Below are positions 20,995 through 31,431 of a stretch of 57,500 bases of DNA, in pieces (within the stretch, counting starts at the first letter, position 1; the number at the start of each line of letters is the position of its first letter). The position numbers and the translations under genes are program-made. The stretch spans positions 19,557,319-19,614,818 of the forward strand of contig NC_135564.1 in assembly GCF_964340395.1 (NCBI RefSeq), written 5' to 3'. Under the pieces are notes generated by a model. It worked only from the letters and a program-made list of their open reading frames with translations, did not search any database and was not told the origin of the DNA. This DNA is from Glandiceps talaboti (taxonomy: Eukaryota; Hemichordata; Enteropneusta; Spengelidae).

Positions 20995-23900
20995 TTGCAA
21001 AAAGTATTTACAAGCATTTCCATGTAGGGCAATGAAATATCACCTATGTGGGTTATACTTCAATAGTCGGTCAAACAGCGTAAAGGTCTACATTCTACAA
21101 TGACAGACATGATTGTTCAACTCGGTGCGATCTAAGATGAATTCACGGTGTATATTTGGTTACGTCGCCTTTGAATTGATGATGACGACTCGTCCGACCT
21201 AGACTGTTCTGGTCCAGTTTCAAGTGAAAGTCAGAATTATCACGGTGCCATTGATTATACTAACTGTGATGAAACTCGCCCACTCTAGTCTCTATGACTT
21301 CATTAGCCCCAAAATGCAAGAACTTAATAATGGTATTGTAAATCGAAGTTCATGCATGCTCTGACTGTCGCCTGTTTTTTGTTTTCTTACATTTTATACA
21401 ATTTTGAATTGTTAGCTTTGTATTTCCTGCATTAATGTTGAAAACTGGTCTTTTTACTGTGCGTCTTCAATGCGCAGGTAAAATAGTGTGTTAATCTAGC
21501 ATCGTGAGTACGCGCTCGCTTATGGTTTCGCATACCTTGGACTGCCTGTCATTCAGTATTGTTTTAGCCTATTTATTTCTAAAGAAAAATGGTCTGTAAA
21601 GGGACTGCTTTAGTTGTCACAGTGCCTTTGTGGATTTATAAATCGATTTATGACAAGTGAGTCTACCTATTTTTTTTCCGACCCACTCAGTCAAGGAGTG
21701 CGATACACCAATCACCGTGTATTTAGCTTTGTATACAGTGTATGGATAATAGCAAGTTTCGGGACTGAAAAATCATAAATTGTTTGTTAGACTTATTTTT
21801 TATTCAATGTAATCTGGGTTGATTGGGAATTTTCAGATATCAGGATTTAAACCTCGGATTTCAACTCAGAAAGGCTATATTTTTTGCCTCAGTCTGAATT
21901 ATATTAGTAGAACTCTCACCAACGTTCCCAATGTGAAGTGATCTGAAAGTTGGTGAGAGGTCCTCACGTTGGATTGCAGCACTGCATGTTCTTGCCGAGA
22001 AGATAAAGAGGTGTAGTAATTATGGTTTAAAACTGACTTTTACAAACGCCAGTCGTGTAGGGTCTATGATTTTTTATGTTGTGGATGAATGCGGCACTTT
22101 GATCTGAACCTCAGACCACTATAATAGGAACAGACTAGAATCGCTTTTTGTTTTAGGTGTAAATGGGGCTCTAAACCCATCTTCTCTGTCGTGCATGGTT
22201 ACCCTTCAAACCTGCTTCAAGCCGAACGTTGTGCAAAACGATACTTCGTGTCTTTACGGGTTTTTTTTGCAATTGTGTTTTAGTGGCCTGAGTCTGAACA
22301 AGTGTTCATACAGTACAGCAAAGTCCCACCAACAAAATCCATAGCAATAGATGCAGGAAAACCTCAGTATGGGCGACGGTGAAATCATGGTGTTAATTCT
22401 AAAACTTTTGAAAGCAAGAACATATGTTTGTGCAACTTTTGTATTAAAAGCATACCATTCCAATTCAAGGACAACGATTTTGTTCAGAAATGGTGGTAGG
22501 ACTATAATCCTTCCTACCTCCTTCCTTCCTACCTCCATAGTTCAAAACCGCTGATCGTAACTGCATGGTACAGCGCATCTACATTTATTTCTGAGTTCCG
22601 GAGGGCATTATTTGATAAGTACCCCATTCGTCCCTGTATTAGATCTTGTATAGTCATAACATTACAAAGATATGTGATTGTTGTGATCATTTCATTTGCT
22701 CATTATGTATTCAAGTGTAGTCAAATTTTCTTAGGTGTATGAGCAACTTTACTTCACCAATAAATTCTACTTTCTCACGAGTATTGTAAAATAACATGGC
22801 TATAATATGATACTACACAGCACGTTTTAGACGTATTTGCATATCAATGTCATCTTCAAATTTTCTTGAAGAATTCTTCATCCAGATACTCTAACATACC
22901 TGCACACCAAATGTCAGCCCATTCAATCGATTAGTTTTGCGGCTGTCATTCATTTTTACTTTGAATTCTTTTATTTACAAAACAAATGACAGTTTTTGAC
23001 CCCAAAAATGACCAAAAACAGAAAATTGAAAATATCTTGCTGTCATAAACAAATATGAATAGACTTCTCGATAAAATTCCATTTACTCATTGGGAACATC
23101 GAACGTACAATGTCAAAAAGTCGCACTGGCGCAAAGTATCATGGGAAAACTTTCTTTGGCACACCTCACTTAGGAAATATAGCCGCAACAAAAAAGTTAA
23201 TACTGGGATCATGTCTTTTTAAATTTAGCCTTTACCTTATAGAATAGAAGTATCAAAAGTGTATGCACTAACAAGTATCTGTGGTTTGTGCAAACATGCC
23301 AAATCGCTGATGATTGTTAAACAACAAAACTTTGCATACCATTGTCATTAATAATTCTACGTTTTACTTCTGAATCAGTTCTAAACACTTACGATTGAAA
23401 TGATCGTCAACGATACGCTGATTTGTAGTTGAGGGTAATTAAAAATATTTTACAATGACGATTTCGACCATTAGCCGATGGAGGTGACCCCAACCAAACC
23501 TGTCACAAGATGTAAACTTGCACACTTTTTGTGTGTCAATATGTCTGTTCTGGTCAGTCTGTTTTGGGAATTTATGGTACACTCACTGTCGCAGTTTTCA
23601 GCCAGGGTCACGTTATTCGACGATTACTATTTGGATAAACACTGCAAAAAAGTAACACCCGTCATTGTTGCTTAGACATTTTCCTAGGGTCTTTTTCAAC
23701 ATGATTTATAGTAAGAAGTAACTTTGTTGATGGTGTAGTCACTGAATTTATAACCCTACATCGATGACTTAGTAATTGAACACGCAAATGAATTATCATG
23801 AACACTGATCTACAACCGATCCGACCCTGGGATTCGATCACAATTCATGGCGTCGCTTGCCAGTCTATGTCTATGTCTTGGTCACGCAAACGTGAACACT

Positions 23901-24960
23901 CTGATATCTGAAACACTTCTTTGCTCCAGATACGCACCTTTTTTTCATGGAAAATGTCATATAGTTTGAAGTAAGCTGGGAGAAAATATTAATGAGATAT
24001 TTGTAGATTTAAATAAGAGTGAAATGATAGTCAAGTGATTTTGAACCATCTCCGTGTATTTTGCTTTAGCGAAAACACTGACAACTACTAGTATGTGATC
24101 GCCCGGTCGTCAAATTGCAAAGAACAATGAAGAACAGCTGAACACCTTCCTGTGGTCATCTGTTCCTTTCCGTACCGACTCTCAATTGTTTTGCTGCGTT
24201 TACTTGTATATCTTTAATAACAATAGTTTTTTAACTAACACCAATGTTCTTCCACTTTCTTTGCTTTCAAAATCAGTCACTTACTGTTGTAGCCAGTCAA
24301 AGACAGCCATCCTCAACTGGAAACACACCATGACAACAAAGATATACCAGAAAGTCATGACGTTTTGAATCATATCATTCGGCCCCCAACCCTGTTTTTG
24401 ACAATTAAAAAATGCTCTACTACCCATCACAGCCAGTATCAATCAGACTTTTTCCATATATTATATTCCACCCTAACTTAACCCATATGACCGCCCCATT
24501 TATAACTCGTATGTCCGGACATGAACATGATTGGCTTTTCGCTGACCAAGGGGTATGAGACCATATGTGGAAGTGGGGGATAAGCTTATCAAATATGACC
24601 GTAGTTCCATGTAAATTAAAACTTATAGTTATGCTTATAGTCGTTACGTTTTCAGTTTATTGTGGTACCCGCTTGATGCTTTCTCTGAAGATGCCGACGG
24701 GATCAGTCTAAAATTCAGTTCTGGTGTATAAACTACAATGTATCACACATATCATGACTCTCACTATCCAATCCATCGGCTATACACTGGAGAACACAAG
24801 GACTATACTGACTGTTTTCTATCCAGCACGAAATAAATTGAGAATACGTGGAACTTATATGTACATGAACAGTAGCTCCGACAACTCTGACAAGTCTCTA
24901 TATACCCCACCAGGCCTCTTTGCTGGAGTTCGCGGAGCGTGTGTTGTCAGTGCTAATCTC
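20995..24960. other. Gene-poor 4-kb stretch
   Basis: Open frames at 22254-22538, 22351-22554, 23478-23675, 24186-24368 and 24724-24966 lack domains, codon bias or splice context. A hairpin CTCTCACCAAC...GTTGGTGAGAG (21910-21960) and a second CTCAGACCACT copy near 22108 were noted. Nothing else recognised. Confidence 0.45.
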
Positions 24961-24963
24961 GTC

Positions 24964-25110
24964 TAGTTCCTATCACCGTGTTCCTAAACAGTATCGTTAC
25001 CATTTACACCTCCACTCACTAAACTTGGTTTAGTCATAGAAAATAGAGAGGACCCTCTCTATTGTCTATGGTTTAGTTAGATACCAATTGGCATCTGGAC
25101 TAGAGCTAAT
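24964..25110 (+). repeat. Dispersed repeat, copy 1 (pairs with 40968-41335)
   Basis: Shares TCTAGTTCCTAT, CAGTATCGTTACCATTT, ACCTCCACTCA and GGTTTAGTTAG..ACCA.ATTGGCATC with 40968-41335. The second copy has ~280 extra bases in the middle; this copy instead has a palindromic insertion. Confidence 0.6.
25027..25078. mobile_element. Micro-palindrome insertion with 9-bp duplication
   Basis: A 34-bp palindrome (25036-25069; arms ATAGAAAATAGAGAGG and CCTCTCTATTGTCTAT) is flanked by GGTTTAGTC and GGTTTAGTT. The homologous repeat at 41313-41335 has a single GGTTTAGTT with no palindrome, giving an empty site in the same window. Confidence 0.65.
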
Positions 25111-25230
25111 CACGAGTCCATCACAACGTGCATGCATCATTTTCTGATGTCCGCATTTGATTTGGACATTGAAGTAAATGATTTTACATTTCTGAGTCTC
25201 ATTCGGTATTTTTCCACTGTTCTATATGTG

Positions 25231-25234
25231 GTAG
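25231..25234. repeat. Target site duplication GTAG, left
   Basis: Matches GTAG at 34214-34217, just outside the 3' LTR. Four-base duplications are usual for Ty3-type integrases. Confidence 0.85.
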
Positions 25235-25919
25235 TGTTACGAGTCACAGATCTAAAATATATCCATTTAGGACATTTTGGTAAATTTTCATTATGAACTC
25301 TAAATTGAAGTCAAAAAGCATTTAAACTTTGTACAAACAGTGACATTCCGTTGCGTAACAACATAGGTCTTTGACATCTCTACATGGGGTGTTTCTGAAT
25401 TGTTTGTACCAGGTACGATTGAACTGTCAACAAGTTTTATTATGACATGACTATTTTATGGTCTTTGAGATATGAACTTGTATTACTAATCTAGGGAAGA
25501 TGATTGGATATTAGATCTCGGATGATGTCTTTCATCATAAGACTTAAGAATACGTCATACTCTAAGAATAGAGATTTTGTGTAAACTTGGAAATGTATTT
25601 AAGTTGGGTTTTTAGCCCATCTCGAGGAGAGAGGCGGAGACGGAGATTGGTCATGTAATAAAATCAACCAAGTGGTTAGCTTGGCGTTCGTTGAACCAGA
25701 TACGTATGTTTCGTTGTGAGTTCTACTCAACACAATCCAAGTCGGTACGGTACCTCGTAGAAGAGATGGTTTGAGAAGAAACTAGTTGGTCGGCTAATTC
25801 AACGTTATAGTCTTAAATGGAACAGACTGACGATTGGAACAGCAGTGCGAGTGAGTACTTCCCCGTTTGAACATTTCAATATCGATAAACTGCACAGTAA
25901 GCCGATCAACAGCGTTTCA
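25235..25919 (+). repeat. 5' LTR
   Basis: Starts TGTTACGAG, ends CAGCGTTTCA. Contains an AATAAA signal at 25657-25662 and a TATTTAAG TATA-like motif about 60 bp before it. Confidence 0.93.
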
Positions 25920-25920
25920 A

Positions 25921-25939
25921 TGGTGGAGTAAATCCGGGG
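25921..25939 (+). other. Primer binding site
   Basis: TGGTGGAGTAAATCCGGGG starts two bases after the LTR's terminal CA and begins TGG, complementary to a tRNA CCA end. I could not name the tRNA. Confidence 0.6.
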
Positions 25940-26139
25940 CTTGGCCATGTATCTGGTTCTTGAACTGACATTTATTCTCCGAAACTAATGAACTCCGAAA
26001 TGAACGATTGACACTTGAGTAATACACTGTAACAGTTGTATGATTGAACTTGATGGACCGCACCCAGTATGTTCGTTTGCCGTAACTATATGAACACTGA
26101 TGTATTAATGATTAACGCTTTTTCAACTTACAACACATA

Positions 26140-29100
26140 ATGGGACTTGACCTATTGCCGCCCAAATTTACAGGCGATGAAATAGTGAAGAAATGGCTTT
26201 GTAAATTCGATGCTTTTATTAGTTTGAAAGGATACAACGATGACCAAAGTTTGCATACCTTCACTCTATTGCTAACTGGAGAGGCCGAACGATGGTTTGT
26301 ATCATTACCAGAAAACGTTGCAGTCAACTGGGCTTACGTGCGACAGGCTTTCATAGGGCGTTTTCAAGATGGGGGTCCAAGATGGAAGGTGGACCAAGAC
26401 TTGCAGAAAATCAAACAAAGTGACGATGAGAACATTGAAGAATATGCATCTCGTGTAAGGGACATATTGTGTCGTTATGGTAGAGATATTAATGGCGAGG
26501 AAATCTTGAGTATTTTTTTGCAGGGGATGAGACGTTCGTTATTTGGACCTGTTGTTCTGAAAGAGCCAACGAGCTTCAGAGAAGCAGTGCATTTTGCACG
26601 TTTAGCAGAAATGGTACAGGATTTGGATGGTCAAGGGAAAATGGGAGTGGTAAAGTCAACATCGGATCCAGGGGCCAGCGACCGTGACATCCTTCAGCAA
26701 ACATGTGACTCTCTTACTGACGCACTCAACTTGAATACCCGTCTACATGAACAGCTTATTTCGAAGATGACATCACAAGACAAGCCAAACAGGGACGATC
26801 AACATTTCACAAGTCATGCGGTAAGACAGAACACTTTCAAATCTGATCCATACTCTCGAGAACTTAAGACTAATAGACATGGACCAACTTATGGAGGTCA
26901 ACAGATCAGATCAGGTGAACCAGTATGTCGATTATGTAACAAGCCAGGACACACTAGCCCTTCATGTGTAATGCACAGTGATCGTCAGTTAAATAGTAAT
27001 ACATGTAATGCTAACTTGTCTATTAATTCACCTACGCTTAGCAGTATTAGTACAGATAAGATGCATAATAGCAATTTGATTAATGTTAGGATTTATGGTA
27101 AGAATGTTAATGCTTTGGTCGATACAGGTTCTTCAGTTACAGTAGTTACGAGTAAATTATTGAAGGAAATACCAGAACTTAGACGTGTACAAATAGTAAA
27201 GTCTTCTCATGATTATATAACAGTAGCTTCAGGTGGTAGGTTACCAGTTCGAGGTTTAATTAATATTCCAGCTATTATAAATAATCGTAGTGTCCTTATG
27301 CCAGCTCACCTTGTAGACAATCTTAATAAGCCACTAATCATAGGTGTCGATTTCATGAAAATGCATAGAGCGATTATAGATATGGCCAAGAATAAACTGC
27401 GTCTTCGTTCGAAGTTATTCATGCGATCAGCTGACAAATATTTAATTCCCGCGAAATCAGAATGTATTATATCTGCGCGGCTTCCATCTCACGTTGGTGA
27501 TGGAATAATTGGCACCACGCCTAATATTAAATCTTTGTGTCACCTCGGCTTAGTAACAGCGCGTGTACTGGCTAAAACTGAGAATGATTTAGTTCCAATT
27601 AGAATTGCTAATGCAAGCGACAATGATGTTACTTTGAGGAGGAATACAAGGCTAGGTGTTTTTAAACCACTATCTGATGGTGATCAATTGTATAATATTG
27701 ACTTGGGCGCTAATCAGACGTATCCCCCTATTGCTAATCCTTTGACACGAGAACAGAGAGAATTCTTTTCTGACTTTGACTGGACTGACCATGACTTATC
27801 TGACCAACAACTTGAACAATTACAGTCAGTTCTATGGCAGAATAGGGATGCATTCGTTGATAAATCAGGGACGTTGGGTTATTGTGATGTCATTAAGCAT
27901 AGAATTGAATTAAATGAGAATGCAAAACCAGTCTCTCGGCCACCATATCGTGTCTCTCCAGACAAACGCAAAGAAATAAGGTCTCAGTTAGATAATTTAC
28001 TTGACCAGGGTGTTATTACACCTTCAACTTCACAGTATAGTAGTCCACTGTTATTGGTCAAGAAACCGTCAGGTGCGTATAGACTAGTTATTGATTATAG
28101 GGAATTAAATAAACAAACAGTGCCAATCGTATTTCCCTTGCCTGGTTTGCAGGATTGTCTCGACATGATAGGAGATAAGTCTCCTAAATATTTCACTACC
28201 CTTGATATGACGTCTGGGTTTTGGCAATTGGCAATAGATGAGAGGGATTCTCACAAAACGGCATTTGTTAGTTTAGATGGGAAATATGAATGGAATACTT
28301 TACCTCAGGGTTTACGTAATTCTAGTGCTTTGTTTCAACAGACAATGCAGCATTTATTTCGAGAATTAATTTGGAGCCACCTCGTCGTCTATCTCGATGA
28401 TCTTGTTGTGTATAGTAATACTTTTGATAATCATCTGCTTCATATAAATAATGTTTTGACACGATTGCGAGAAGCGGGTTTGAAACTAGGTCCAAAGAAG
28501 TGCCACTTTGGTAGGAAGAAAATTAAGTTCTTGGGTCATATTCTGACTAAGGATGGTATCTCTGCGGATCCAGCTAAGATTTCAGCTGTTGAGAGTTTTC
28601 CAGTCCCTACAAATGTTTCTAAGGTCAAGAGCTTTCTAGGTCTGGCAGGTTTCTATCGCCGTTTTATCAGAGATTTCTCTAAGATTGCCCATCCACTTCA
28701 TAATTTATTGCATAAGAACAAAGTGTTCAAATGGACAGATGAATGTCAACAGGCATTTGATACCTTGAAACAAAAACTAGTGACAGCTCCATTGTTAGGA
28801 TTTCCTCAATACAATGATCCATTCATCCTGTATACCGACGCATCTGCATTTAGTGTAGGGTACGTTTTAGCACAAAAACAGGATAAACTAGAACGACCGA
28901 TTGCTTATGGTGGTCGATCTCTAAGTTCGCGCGAACGGAAATATTCGACGACAGAACGAGAAGCTATTGCTTTACTACATGGGTTATCGCAGTGCGACCC
29001 TTATCTAAGAGGTAATCGTTTTACGGTGATTACTGATCATGCTAATTTACCATATTTGTTCAAAATGAAATCACCTAGTGGTAGAATAGCACGATGGATT

Positions 29101-31431
29101 ATGCGAGTTCAAGAGTATGATTTCGATATTCAACACAGACCGGGCAAAAAGATTCCCCACGCGGACGGGTTATCGCGTAGAGAATATGAACAGGTAGGGA
29201 GCCAAAATTCTGACTTCAGTAACCCAGATACACCTGCATTTGAGCCTACAATGAGCAATGACATAAAGGTCGACGATGACAGCACTAGAGGGTCAAGTAC
29301 ACATATGGCCAATGTTAATATGGTGAATTTGGATAAGTCAAACAAATCAGATGACTCTGATATTGACATCAGTGAATTATATAACACCTTAGCAACGGTT
29401 GCCAGTACAAATAGTGTTGAGACTAGTACTGATAGTCAATCCCAGGGGTCAGTCACAGTAAATGATGATTGCGTACTCAATGATGACTTGCATTCTAACA
29501 CGACAGCTGATAGAATTTCGCGCTTACAGAATAGTGACAGTCATTTAGTTCCGATGATTAAGTTCTTAACAAGTGGGGATTTACCAAATGATAAAAAGTT
29601 GGCTAAACGTATCGCAAACACGCAGGCAAATTATTTGTTGCTCAATGGAATTTTGTATCATTTATGGTCACCGTCGGGAAAGTCTGCTCTAGCTAAGGAT
29701 TGTATTAGACAATTAGTTATTCCACGGTCACTTCAATTGTATGTCATAAAGCGGATTCACGATGACGTAACAGGAGGTCATCTCGGGACGTCGCGATGTT
29801 TATATGCAATCCGATCACGATATTATTGGGATGGGATGAATAAGGATATCACAGATTATGTAGCATCGTGTGCACGTTGTCATACTAGAAAGAGAGGTCG
29901 TCGGTTCAAAGGTCACTTAATTCCACTGAAAGTCACGGGAGTTATGCATAGACTTGGCATGGATTTTTTAGGGCCACTGAAAAAGACAAAAAGTGGGAAT
30001 GTGCATATTTTAGTTGTGACGGAATATTTGACTAAGTTTGCGTGGGCATTCGCAGTACCTAATACGAAAGCAGAAACTGTTGCTAAAGTGTTGTTTCGAG
30101 AAATATTTTGCACTTTTGGTTTTCCAAATTCTATTCTCTCAGATCAAGGTTCGTCATTTATGTCACATGTTATGAAAGAAGTTTGTCGCTATTTCGATAT
30201 TACAAAGAAGCGTTCATCTCCGTATATGCCATCGGTAAATGGGCTGACAGAGCGTTTTAACAGAACTCTGATAGATATGATTTCTATTTACACGAATCGA
30301 CTAGGTGATGATTGGGACATTTTTCTACCGTCAGTTTTATTCGCATACAGGTCTACGCCACATGACACGACGAAAATGTCACCATTCAGGGCATTGTTTG
30401 GGGTCGAGCCAAGACTACCGGTTGATACTGAATTAATACCACAACTTGGTGCGTCACACAACGCGAATTTATTCTTAGAGGAAATGGCTCGGTGCCGCAA
30501 TTTGGCTGTATCATTAGCGAAAGAGAATATCGAAAAGGCACAAGCAAAGATGAAAAAGAGATATGATAAATCTGCACAAGCTGAGAATACATTTAAAGTA
30601 GGTGACATAGTATATCTTCATCATCCGGCTGTGAAGCCCGGTTACGCCAAGAAGTTTCACAAATTCTTCCGCGGACCATATCGCATCAAGGAACAAATTT
30701 CACCGGTAAATTTCAAACTGCAACATGTTGAAGGCACAAGACCTTATGGGAAAGTTATTCATGCTAACCGACTCAAGCATGCAAAGTTGAGACCACGACG
30801 TCTATTAAGTAATGATGATCAGGAATCACTTGATGAATCTGACAGTGCAACTCAGATACAGAGCGACAATCACTTATCACACCCATTGAATGATGATAAC
30901 GGTCGTGACTATCATATGTATTCGGATACAGAAATTTATGATTTATCAGACACGTCCAGTGAAAGTGTGTCTGAATCAACTGATCACTCTGCACAGCCAA
31001 GAAAAATAGATAAGAAAGTAGCTGTTAGAAAGAGAGCAGAAAGACGTATCGCTCGTAAAATAGCACATAGCACACGTGAAACTCGTAGTAGTTCAGGGAA
31101 TCGCGACGAAGTCTCAACCCATGAAAGTGCTGATACTTCCGATTCAAACGATACAGTACGTTCAAATCGGTCCCCTGCGCGACATCCCATTGATTATGAT
31201 AGTGACAGTTTGGCTGGAGAAAATGAATATGTTGGTGATGACACATATTATCGTATAGAAAAGATTTTACGCGGACGATACAAAAATGGCATTTTAGAAT
31301 ATCTGATAAAATGGGAGGGATACCCTAATTCAGACAATTCATGGATTCCAAGGGATTACTTGAATGAAGTTGCCCTTCAATCTTTACGCGACAATCCAGT
31401 TGTCATTACGGGTAAGTCACGCCCAACTTAA
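26140..31431 (+). CDS. Gag-Pol polyprotein with C-terminal chromodomain (Ty3-type)
   Basis: One 1763-codon frame. In order: Gag capsid-like region (about 1-165, with GEAERWF and the RFQDG block), a CX2CX4HX4C zinc knuckle (263-276), aspartic protease DTGSS (328-332), reverse transcriptase (about 600-800) with VVYLDDLV (catalytic D753, D754), RNase H starting at YTDAS (D900), integrase zinc finger (H1207, C1244, C1247), DD35E core D1275, D1335, E1371, a GPYR element (about 1512) and a chromodomain (about 1702-1750, IEKILRGRYKNG, YLIKWEGY). Gag and Pol are fused without a frameshift, unlike many Ty3 relatives. It mediates reverse transcription and integration; the chromodomain probably guides integration to chromatin marks. 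No stops or frameshifts, so it is probably functional. Confidence 0.96.
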   Translation: MGLDLLPPKFTGDEIVKKWLCKFDAFISLKGYNDDQSLHTFTLLLTGEAERWFVSLPENVAVNWAYVRQAFIGRFQDGGPRWKVDQDLQKIKQSDDENIEEYASRVRDILCRYGRDINGEEILSIFLQGMRRSLFGPVVLKEPTSFREAVHFARLAEMVQDLDGQGKMGVVKSTSDPGASDRDILQQTCDSLTDALNLNTRLHEQLISKMTSQDKPNRDDQHFTSHAVRQNTFKSDPYSRELKTNRHGPTYGGQQIRSGEPVCRLCNKPGHTSPSCVMHSDRQLNSNTCNANLSINSPTLSSISTDKMHNSNLINVRIYGKNVNALVDTGSSVTVVTSKLLKEIPELRRVQIVKSSHDYITVASGGRLPVRGLINIPAIINNRSVLMPAHLVDNLNKPLIIGVDFMKMHRAIIDMAKNKLRLRSKLFMRSADKYLIPAKSECIISARLPSHVGDGIIGTTPNIKSLCHLGLVTARVLAKTENDLVPIRIANASDNDVTLRRNTRLGVFKPLSDGDQLYNIDLGANQTYPPIANPLTREQREFFSDFDWTDHDLSDQQLEQLQSVLWQNRDAFVDKSGTLGYCDVIKHRIELNENAKPVSRPPYRVSPDKRKEIRSQLDNLLDQGVITPSTSQYSSPLLLVKKPSGAYRLVIDYRELNKQTVPIVFPLPGLQDCLDMIGDKSPKYFTTLDMTSGFWQLAIDERDSHKTAFVSLDGKYEWNTLPQGLRNSSALFQQTMQHLFRELIWSHLVVYLDDLVVYSNTFDNHLLHINNVLTRLREAGLKLGPKKCHFGRKKIKFLGHILTKDGISADPAKISAVESFPVPTNVSKVKSFLGLAGFYRRFIRDFSKIAHPLHNLLHKNKVFKWTDECQQAFDTLKQKLVTAPLLGFPQYNDPFILYTDASAFSVGYVLAQKQDKLERPIAYGGRSLSSRERKYSTTEREAIALLHGLSQCDPYLRGNRFTVITDHANLPYLFKMKSPSGRIARWIMRVQEYDFDIQHRPGKKIPHADGLSRREYEQVGSQNSDFSNPDTPAFEPTMSNDIKVDDDSTRGSSTHMANVNMVNLDKSNKSDDSDIDISELYNTLATVASTNSVETSTDSQSQGSVTVNDDCVLNDDLHSNTTADRISRLQNSDSHLVPMIKFLTSGDLPNDKKLAKRIANTQANYLLLNGILYHLWSPSGKSALAKDCIRQLVIPRSLQLYVIKRIHDDVTGGHLGTSRCLYAIRSRYYWDGMNKDITDYVASCARCHTRKRGRRFKGHLIPLKVTGVMHRLGMDFLGPLKKTKSGNVHILVVTEYLTKFAWAFAVPNTKAETVAKVLFREIFCTFGFPNSILSDQGSSFMSHVMKEVCRYFDITKKRSSPYMPSVNGLTERFNRTLIDMISIYTNRLGDDWDIFLPSVLFAYRSTPHDTTKMSPFRALFGVEPRLPVDTELIPQLGASHNANLFLEEMARCRNLAVSLAKENIEKAQAKMKKRYDKSAQAENTFKVGDIVYLHHPAVKPGYAKKFHKFFRGPYRIKEQISPVNFKLQHVEGTRPYGKVIHANRLKHAKLRPRRLLSNDDQESLDESDSATQIQSDNHLSHPLNDDNGRDYHMYSDTEIYDLSDTSSESVSESTDHSAQPRKIDKKVAVRKRAERRIARKIAHSTRETRSSSGNRDEVSTHESADTSDSNDTVRSNRSPARHPIDYDSDSLAGENEYVGDDTYYRIEKILRGRYKNGILEYLIKWEGYPNSDNSWIPRDYLNEVALQSLRDNPVVITGKSRPT

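Noticed and set aside
23819-23893. tRNA-like fragment on the minus strand (GATCGAATCCC with TGGCAAGCGACG)
   Set aside because: Looks like a SINE head remnant, but the A box is poor and no body or tail is recognisable.
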